Positions 7,526 to 12,305 of a DNA stretch of 12,305 nt are shown piece after piece. Made by a program: the position numbers and the translations under genes. Position 1 is the stretch's first letter, and every line of letters starts with the position of its first letter. The stretch is from Bacteroidales bacterium (GTDB lineage: Bacteria > Bacteroidota > Bacteroidia > Bacteroidales > WRGA01), in assembly GCA_031279795.1 (NCBI GenBank), contig JAITHZ010000096.1, positions 1-12,305 of the forward strand. Direction: 5' to 3'. The notes below the pieces were generated by a model. The model saw only the letters and a list, made by a program, of their open reading frames with translations, made no database searches and was not told where the DNA came from.

Positions 7526-8548
7526 TCACTCGTCAATCACCGTCACCCAGCCGAACCTATCCGGCGCCTCGCCATATTGTATTGCCCGAAGCATATTGTA
7601 CAGTTTCACGCAGGTTTTTCCCGGCGCACCGTCTTTTGCATAGTGGTAGGAAATGTTTTTATCAAGGTCGTCAATTCGCAGAATGGGGCTGATAACGGCA
7701 GCTGTGCCGCACATGCCAGCTTCTTCGAATGTTGCCAGCTCTTCAACTGCAATTTGCCGCCGTTCGACTTTCATTCCGATGGATTCGGCCAACTGTGTCA
7801 GGCTTTTGTTGGTTATCGACGGAAGGATAGACGTCGATGCCGGTGTTATATAGGTATTGTCCCTGATGCCGAAAAAATTGGCAGGCCCACATTCGTCAAC
7901 ATATCGCTTTTCTTTTGCATCCAGATACAATACAGCCGAATAGCCCAACTGATGAGCTTTTTCTCCGGCAACCAGACTTGCTGCATAGTTTCCGCCAACT
8001 TTGTACGTCCCTGTCCCAAGCGGCGCTGCCCTGTCGTAGGCGCGTAAAATCACCACTGGTGTTGTTTTGAATCCTTCCTTAAAATATGGGCCGACTGGTG
8101 TTACCAATACCATAAACAGATACTCGGATGCGGCATGAACACCAATCTGTGGACTCGTTCCAATAAGCAATGGCCTGATATACAGAGACGAACCGCTTTC
8201 ATAAGGGGGAACAAACCGCATATTCTGTCTGATAACGGTGATTACAGCTTCGTTGAATTTTTCGACCGGAAGTGGCGCCATCAAGATTCCTTCGCAAGAT
8301 CGCTGCAATCGCAATGCATTTTCTTCCATCCGGAACACCCTGATTTTTCCATCTTTTCCTTTAAAAGCCTTCAAGCCTTCAAACGCTTCTTGTCCGTAAT
8401 GAAGGCAGGTCGCTGCAATATGCAGGTTAATCATTTCGGAAGACGAAACTTCCAACTCGCTCCATTTACCATCTCTGTAATAACTCCGTACATTGAAATC
8501 GGTTTTCATATAACCAAAACTCAATGATTTCCAATCTATTTCATTCAT
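7526..8548 (-). CDS. ilvE: Branched-chain amino acid aminotransferase
   Basis: The 340-residue product is a fold-type IV PLP aminotransferase of the longer (type II) branched-chain group (EC 2.6.1.42). It exchanges amino groups between leucine, isoleucine or valine and 2-oxoglutarate in the cytoplasm. Lys183 in TGTYKVGGNYAAS is the expected PLP Schiff-base lysine. The class IV signature region YVDECGPANFFG (216-227) contains the conserved Glu219. HYGQEAFEGLKAF (50-62) and YIRPLLIGT (123-131) are also typical. The length is normal for the group. The ATG at 8548 is preceded by CAGGATTGAT, whose AGGA could act as a weak ribosome binding site. A 6-bp hairpin (8564-8577) lies in the short leader. 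The gene has its own upstream promoter and probably carries comEC in the same transcript. Confidence 0.96.
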   Translation of the reverse strand: MNEIDWKSLSFGYMKTDFNVRSYYRDGKWSELEVSSSEMINLHIAATCLHYGQEAFEGLKAFKGKDGKIRVFRMEENALRLQRSCEGILMAPLPVEKFNEAVITVIRQNMRFVPPYESGSSLYIRPLLIGTSPQIGVHAASEYLFMVLVTPVGPYFKEGFKTTPVVILRAYDRAAPLGTGTYKVGGNYAASLVAGEKAHQLGYSAVLYLDAKEKRYVDECGPANFFGIRDNTYITPASTSILPSITNKSLTQLAESIGMKVERRQIAVEELATFEEAGMCGTAAVISPILRIDDLDKNISYHYAKDGAPGKTCVKLYNMLRAIQYGEAPDRFGWVTVIDE

Positions 8549-8586
8549 ATCAATCCTGTTTTTTTCTTCGAGAAGAATTTAAATTG

Positions 8587-8620
8587 CAAAGTTAGTTTTT
8601 TTATGAATACGCTTTGCAAA
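8587..8620 (-). promoter_or_regulatory. Promoter of ilvE (TTTG-N22-TAACTTTG)
   Basis: Read on the minus strand, TAACTTTG (8594 to 8587) is a full match to the Bacteroidota -7 element TAnnTTTG. A TTTG (8620 to 8617) lies 22 bp upstream, slightly more than the usual 19-21. The pair fits exactly between the nth stop (8625) and the ilvE start (8548), giving an expected leader of about 30-35 nt. The -33 box lies inside a 10-bp palindrome, CTTTGCAAAG (8612-8621), a possible regulator site. Confidence 0.6.
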
Positions 8621-8624
8621 GAAC

Positions 8625-9263
8625 TTACTTTTTTTTGTTGAAATACATGCACCATTTTGTCAGGCCACATTCCTCGCATTTGGGTTTTCGTGCCTGGCAA
8701 ACATAGCGTCCGTGCAGGATGAGCCAATGATGCGCTTTAGGTATCAATTCTTCTGGAATGTTGGCTGTCAGCGTGCGTTCAGTTTGCAGCGGATTCCTGG
8801 AATCTACCGTCAGTCCCAAGCGGTTGGATACGCGAAAAACATGCGTATCGACGGCCATTGTCGGTTTGTTGTATACGACTGATGCAATTACGTTCGCTGT
8901 TTTTCGCCCGACGCCGGGGAGTTTTTCCAGATCGGAAACATTGTCCGGCACTTTTCCTCCAAATTTTTCCTGTAACATTTGTGCCATGCCTGTCAGGTGT
9001 TTCGCTTTATTATTCGGATAGGATACACTCTTAATGTATTCATACACAACATCTGGCGAAGATGCAGCGAGCGCTTCAGCGGATGGGAAGTCGCGAAAGA
9101 GTGGCGGTGTAACCAGGTTCACGCGCACGTCCGTACACTGTGCAGAGAGTATCACTGCAACCAGCAACTGGTACGGTGAAGTATAATGCAATTCGGTCTC
9201 TGCAATCGGACGGTTCTGCTTAAACCATTCTATTATATGTTGGTAGCGTTCTTCTGTTACCAT
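8625..9263 (-). CDS. nth: Endonuclease III (DNA glycosylase/AP lyase)
   Basis: The 212-residue enzyme removes oxidised pyrimidines from DNA and cuts at the abasic site, starting base-excision repair. The helix-hairpin-helix LPGVGRKTANV (115-125) carries the catalytic Lys121, and the catalytic Asp139 is in VDTHV, matching E. coli Lys120 and Asp138. Four cysteines at 189, 196, 199 and 205 (C-x6-C-x2-C-x5-C) form the [4Fe-4S] site. I place the start at the ATG at 9263 (MVTEERYQHIIEW), which gives the normal family length. The frame stays open for 12 codons upstream to another ATG at 9299, but that stretch looks non-coding and holds a small inverted repeat (CAACT-GAG-AGTTG, 9267-9279). No clear promoter was seen in front; read-through past the HU terminator is possible. 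Confidence 0.95.
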   Translation of the reverse strand: MVTEERYQHIIEWFKQNRPIAETELHYTSPYQLLVAVILSAQCTDVRVNLVTPPLFRDFPSAEALAASSPDVVYEYIKSVSYPNNKAKHLTGMAQMLQEKFGGKVPDNVSDLEKLPGVGRKTANVIASVVYNKPTMAVDTHVFRVSNRLGLTVDSRNPLQTERTLTANIPEELIPKAHHWLILHGRYVCQARKPKCEECGLTKWCMYFNKKK

Positions 9264-9305
9264 TATCAACTGAGAGTTGAGTAAGACTGGAACTCCCAAT
9301 TATTA

Positions 9306-9338
9306 AAAAAAGAAGTACGGTGTTCATACTTCTTTTTT
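9306..9338 (-). terminator. Intrinsic terminator after the HU gene
   Basis: A perfect 12-bp inverted repeat (AAAAAAGAAGTA at 9306-9317 and its complement at 9327-9338) surrounds a 9-base loop. On the minus strand the stem ends in a run of seven T. It lies 34 bp after the HU stop. The stem is A+T-rich and mostly A-T pairs, so it may be leaky, which would allow some transcription into nth. Confidence 0.75.
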
Positions 9339-9372
9339 GGTAGTTTGCTAAATTTCCATTGCATCAATTAAT

Positions 9373-9639
9373 TTATGCAAGTTCCAGCTCTGCGCCTGGT
9401 TTAAATTTTGCAACTTTCTTAGCCGGAATTTTAATTTTTTCTTTAGTTGCAGGATTTACACCTTCTCTGGCGGCTCTTTCAGATACAGAAAAAGTTCCGA
9501 AGCCAACCAAAATGACTTTTCCTCCTGCTTTTAATGTTTCACGTACAGATCCTGTAAAAGCGTCTAATGCTTTTTTGGAGTCTGCTTTACTCAAGCCTGT
9601 CTTTTCGGCAATTGAGCTAATTAATTCTGCTTTGTTCAT
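9373..9639 (-). CDS. hup: HU-family DNA-binding protein
   Basis: This 88-residue protein is a histone-like HU protein that bends and compacts DNA in the nucleoid as a dimer. It shows the N-terminal helical part (MNKAELISSIAEKTGLSKAD), the GFGTFSV turn at 46-52, and a basic beta-arm (about 53-75) with NP at 62-63 and the intercalating Pro63. The end, IPAKKVAKFKPG, is typical. The tip reads GVNPATKEK where many HU proteins have GRNPxTGxx, so the usual arm-tip Arg is replaced by Val. The length is normal. The gene stands alone between its own promoter and terminator. Confidence 0.95.
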   Translation of the reverse strand: MNKAELISSIAEKTGLSKADSKKALDAFTGSVRETLKAGGKVILVGFGTFSVSERAAREGVNPATKEKIKIPAKKVAKFKPGAELELA

Positions 9640-9664
9640 AAATAAATGTAATAATTGTTAGACA

Positions 9665-9677
9665 AAGGATAATCCTT
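9665..9677. promoter_or_regulatory. Palindrome in the HU leader, possible operator
   Basis: AAGGAT-A-ATCCTT is a perfect 6-bp inverted repeat around one base. It lies just downstream of the predicted HU transcription start, between promoter and start codon. The position suits repressor binding, possibly HU autoregulation, but there is no direct evidence. Confidence 0.35.
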
Positions 9678-9688
9678 AAAAAACTGCG

Positions 9689-9719
9689 CAAAGGTATAAT
9701 TTTATTGGACTTGCACAAA
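9689..9719 (-). promoter_or_regulatory. Promoter of the HU gene (TTTG-N19-TACCTTTG)
   Basis: On the minus strand TTTG (9719 to 9716) and TACCTTTG (9696 to 9689) are separated by exactly 19 bp. This is a full match to the Bacteroidota primary sigma-factor consensus TTTG-N(19-21)-TAnnTTTG. The start of transcription would fall near 9682, giving a leader of about 43 nt before the HU start codon at 9639. Confidence 0.85.
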
Positions 9720-10018
9720 GTTTCAATTGGAAAAACTCTTAATTTTGTTTGCAATCTTCGTGTTTGATTAACACTGTGAATAAACGAAATTATTTTTTTT
9801 AAAAATTCTGATAACTGCAGTCGATAAAACTTTGTTATTGTTGCTGATGGTAATTTTCTTATTGTCAAGAAATTATATGGAAAAATATTTTCATATCATT
9901 TTAATTTTCAAAACAAAGGGAAAAACTAAAGGCAAAAGACTGTACAAAACAAGCATTTTTTACAGCTTTGGATAAATTCTTACGTTATATTTTATTTTAT
10001 TTTATTGTTAATGTTTAA

Positions 10019-10858
10019 CTATTTGGGCAGCATAGCATTAACAGCGGCAAGGTACAGGACGCAAGCTGGAGCTGCCAGCAGTACACTGTCGAAACGGTCT
10101 AAAATTCCTCCATGTCCTGGCAAAATTTTCCCTGAATCTTTTATTCCGATGGTTCGTTTGAGTAAAGATTCCGACAAATCGCCCAGCGTGCCGAACACTG
10201 TCGTAATCAGCGCCATGCCTATCCATGCTGCGGTAGACAATGTATGCGGGAAATAATGGGCAAAAATCAGCGCAGTGACAACACTCATGCACGTGCCTCC
10301 CAGTGAACCTTCCCATGATTTTTTCGGGGAAATGCGCTTAAACAGTGGATGACGCCCAAAGGTCGAACCTGCGATGTAAGCTCCGGAATCGCTTATCCAG
10401 ATAATTACAAAAAAAGCGAATGGCAATACCTTGTTATAATTGCCTTCTGCTGGAAAAAATGGCAGGTAACACAACACGGCCAGCGGCAAGGCAACATATA
10501 TTTGTCCCAGCATGATATAGGCCCAGTTCTGCAACGGATCGGCCTTTTTTAGGTACAGTTCGGAAATGATAGTATATAAAAAGTAAACAATCAGCACAAG
10601 GAAAATTTCCATACCAAACCTGCCGCATGCATGAAGAAAAAACGTCACAACCAGCAGAAAGCCTCCAAAAGCATGCGTCGCTTTACTGATGTTTGCGCGT
10701 CCAGCTTTTTCTATCAACGAATAAAATTCCCATACACCTGCAGCTGCTATTATGCTTGTAATGAGAAGAAAAGAGTATGAATCATACAATATTCCGCTTC
10801 CCAGAACAGCAACAAAAATCAGTCCGGTGATGGTGCGTTTCAGCAAGGTTTTATTCAT
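10019..10858 (-). CDS. cdsA: Phosphatidate cytidylyltransferase (CDP-diglyceride synthase)
   Basis: The 279-residue membrane enzyme (EC 2.7.7.41) makes CDP-diacylglycerol from CTP and phosphatidic acid, the branch-point precursor of bacterial phospholipids. Multiple hydrophobic helices span residues about 9-225. The family signature occupies residues 231-257, with SLLKR, then KDSG, then PGHGGILDRFD; SDSGAYI (156-162) and SPKKSWEG (177-184) are also typical. I choose the ATG at 10858 (MNKTLLKRTITG). The frame stays open upstream for 38 codons to 10972, but that part overlaps the end of ftsH in another frame and is very basic and unlike the family. With this start the gene overlaps ftsH by 8 bp (ATGAATAA), which suggests translational coupling. 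Confidence 0.95.
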   Translation of the reverse strand: MNKTLLKRTITGLIFVAVLGSGILYDSYSFLLITSIIAAAGVWEFYSLIEKAGRANISKATHAFGGFLLVVTFFLHACGRFGMEIFLVLIVYFLYTIISELYLKKADPLQNWAYIMLGQIYVALPLAVLCYLPFFPAEGNYNKVLPFAFFVIIWISDSGAYIAGSTFGRHPLFKRISPKKSWEGSLGGTCMSVVTALIFAHYFPHTLSTAAWIGMALITTVFGTLGDLSESLLKRTIGIKDSGKILPGHGGILDRFDSVLLAAPACVLYLAAVNAMLPK

Positions 10859-12305
10859 TTTCCGGATTATTTTCTTCTTGTTCCTGTTCTTGCCCGGATG
10901 GGTGAGATTCGGCAGAAACAGCATCTGGCAGCAAAATTTCTTCCGAGCGCGACGCCCATGGCCTTTTCCCAAAAATCTTTTCCAAATCTTCCGAGAAAAT
11001 TACTTCTCTGTCTGTCAGTACTTGAACCAGCTGTCCGTGGCCATCTTTATGCAGCATGAGAAGTTCTTTTGCGCGGGCATATTGCTCGCTAATCATGCTG
11101 TTCACTTCTGTATCAATGATTCGGGCAGTTTCTTCACTGTAAGGCTTGGTGAAGGTAAAGTCCTGTCCCGATGGGTCATAATACGAGATGTTGGGCAGAC
11201 GGTCGCTCATACCAAAATACGCCACCATCGAAAAAGCCTGTTTAAACACCCGTTCGAGGTCGTTCAAAGCTCCGCTGGAAATTCGTCCCAGAAATAAATC
11301 TTCTGCTGCTCGGCCTCCCAGTGTGGAGCACATTTCGTCGAACATTTGTTCCTTCGTTGTAATTTGGCGTTCTTCCGGCAGATACCAGGCAGCGCCCAGC
11401 GCTTTGCCGCGCGGCACGATGGTGACTTTTACCAGCGGATGCGCGTGTTCAAGAAACCAGCTCAACGTTGCATGGCCGGCTTCGTGAACGGCAATAGCGC
11501 GTTTTTCGGCTACGGTTGTAATTTTGTTTTTCTTTTCCAGTCCGCCAACAATCCGGTCTACAGCATCCATGAAATCCTGTTTGGAAACGGCTTTTTTCTC
11601 GTTTCGGGCAGCTATCAGTGCAGCCTCGTTGCACACGTTGGCAATGTCGGCGCCGGAAAATCCTGGCGTTTGACGCGCCAAAAGCTCCGTGTCTACGCTT
11701 TCGTCGATTTTTACCGGACGCAGATGAACGGCAAAAATTTCTTTCCGGTCTTTCAAGTCTGGCAGTTCCACGTAGATTTGCCTGTCGAATCGTCCGGCGC
11801 GCAACAGCGCTTTATCCAGAATGTCGGCGCGGTTTGTTGCCGCAAGCACAATGATTCCGCTGTTGGTGCCAAAACCGTCCATTTCGGTAAGTAGTTGATT
11901 CAACGTATTTTCGCGTTCGTCGTTGGTGCCCATGTTCAGGTTGCGTCCCCGTGCCCGTCCTACGGCGTCGATTTCGTCAATAAATATGATGCAGGGCGAT
12001 TTTTCCTTTGCTTGCCGGAACAAGTCCCGCACACGTGATGCGCCTACGCCAACGAACATTTCGACGAAATCCGACCCCGACAACGAAAAAAACGGCACGT
12101 TGGCTTCTCCTGCGACGGCTTTTGCTAACAGCGTTTTTCCCGTTCCTGGAGGACCAACCAGCAGAGCGCCTTTCGGAATTTTTCCGCCCAACTCGGTGTA
12201 TCGTCCCGGATTTTTCAAAAATTCAACAATTTCCTGAACTTCTTGCTTGGCTTCGGCCAGGCCTGCTACATCTTTGAATGTTATTTTCACTTTGCTGTCT
12301 TTGTC
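10851..12305 (-). CDS. ftsH: ATP-dependent zinc metalloprotease FtsH, C-terminal 484 residues (5' end cut by window)
   Basis: FtsH is a hexameric membrane-anchored AAA+ protease that removes misfolded membrane proteins and some regulators. The frame is open to the window edge, beginning DKDSKVKITFKDVAGL, so the transmembrane and periplasmic N-terminus (roughly 180-200 residues in relatives) is missing. A GTG at 12290 is internal, not the start. Visible in order are Walker A GPPGTGKT (12134-12157), pore-loop region FVEMFVGVG, Walker B IIFIDEIDA, the second region of homology ATNRADILDKALLRAGRFDR, and the zinc motif HEAGH (11472-11486). The expected third zinc ligand is the Asp in SSGALNDLERV. 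Ala in LRAGRFDR replaces the usual Pro, as is typical of Bacteroidota. The tail is acidic (EQEQEENNPENE). It overlaps cdsA by 8 bp. Confidence 0.97.
   Translation of the reverse strand, partial: DKDSKVKITFKDVAGLAEAKQEVQEIVEFLKNPGRYTELGGKIPKGALLVGPPGTGKTLLAKAVAGEANVPFFSLSGSDFVEMFVGVGASRVRDLFRQAKEKSPCIIFIDEIDAVGRARGRNLNMGTNDERENTLNQLLTEMDGFGTNSGIIVLAATNRADILDKALLRAGRFDRQIYVELPDLKDRKEIFAVHLRPVKIDESVDTELLARQTPGFSGADIANVCNEAALIAARNEKKAVSKQDFMDAVDRIVGGLEKKNKITTVAEKRAIAVHEAGHATLSWFLEHAHPLVKVTIVPRGKALGAAWYLPEERQITTKEQMFDEMCSTLGGRAAEDLFLGRISSGALNDLERVFKQAFSMVAYFGMSDRLPNISYYDPSGQDFTFTKPYSEETARIIDTEVNSMISEQYARAKELLMLHKDGHGQLVQVLTDREVIFSEDLEKIFGKRPWASRSEEILLPDAVSAESHPSGQEQEQEENNPENE

Larger units (their letters stand above)
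9640..10018. other. Intergenic region between cdsA and the HU gene
   Basis: This 379-bp A+T-rich gap holds the HU promoter and leader at its left end. The rest shows no credible gene or RNA. A 10-bp hairpin with one mismatch (9940-9949 with 9956-9965, loop CAAGCA) lies downstream of the cdsA stop and might be a weak terminator for ftsH-cdsA, but its stem is mostly A-T and it is not followed by a clean T-run. TTTTA is repeated in tandem around 9987-10002. Confidence 0.55.

Noticed and set aside
7577..8047. 156-codon plus-strand frame opposite ilvE
   Set aside because: The opposite strand encodes a complete, well-conserved aminotransferase; the plus-strand product resembles no known protein and is explained as a shadow.
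9264..9299. 12-codon upstream extension of nth
   Set aside because: The sequence overlaps an inverted repeat and a heptamer-like string, and the family normally starts close to MVTEERY at 9263.
10859..10972. 38-codon upstream extension of cdsA
   Set aside because: It lies wholly within the coding sequence of ftsH in another frame, is very rich in Arg and Lys, and does not resemble the family's N-terminus; MNKTLLKRTITG at 10858 is a normal start.
12288..12290. GTG as the start codon of FtsH
   Set aside because: The frame is open to the window edge, and the preceding residues (DKDSK) match the linker seen before the AAA domain in Bacteroidota FtsH, so the gene is cut by the window.

Overview
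The window reads as chromosomal DNA from a member of the Bacteroidota, most likely Bacteroidales. The reasons are a ftsH-cdsA pair with the Bacteroidota-type FtsH 'LLRAGRFDRQ' motif, two minus-strand promoters of the TTTG-N(19-22)-TAnnTTTG type, A/T-rich start regions without clear Shine-Dalgarno sequences, secreted proteins that open with an 'AQVTIG...GLRLP...GLVIYN...WNGAKWVNL'-like module, and short AATTA-H-G heptamer repeats between genes. Genus and species cannot be told from the sequence.

Left part (1-5355, plus strand). Bases 1-326 are a perfectly phased heptamer array of 46 full units plus four bases. A very A+T-rich stretch of about 690 bp follows, with no convincing gene. Next come two tandem, related genes for secreted proteins. 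The first (1016-1636, 206 aa) has a signal peptide, an N-terminal module and one Ig/BACON-like repeat. The second (1811-5293, 1160 aa) has the same layout but nine repeats of about 98 residues, each with four cysteines including a vicinal Cys-Cys pair, and then a C-terminal region I do not recognise. The first protein corresponds almost residue for residue to the first 207 residues of the second. A perfect 19-bp stem terminator (5314-5355) separates this block from the minus-strand genes and can serve both sides.

Right part (5406-12305, all minus strand; transcription runs right to left). In transcription order the genes are ftsH (5' end beyond the window) and cdsA, overlapping by 8 bp; a 354-380 bp gap holding the HU promoter; an HU-family DNA-binding protein ending in its own terminator; nth (endonuclease III); ilvE (branched-chain aminotransferase) behind its own promoter; and comEC (DNA-uptake channel). 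These are ordinary housekeeping functions: membrane-protein quality control, phospholipid synthesis, nucleoid structure, base-excision repair, amino-acid metabolism and DNA uptake.

The accessory, rapidly changing part is the left side: the heptamer array and the repeat-expanded surface proteins. I found no CRISPR array, transposase, phage gene, rRNA or tRNA. The best candidate for something undescribed is the cysteine-rich repeat protein pair.
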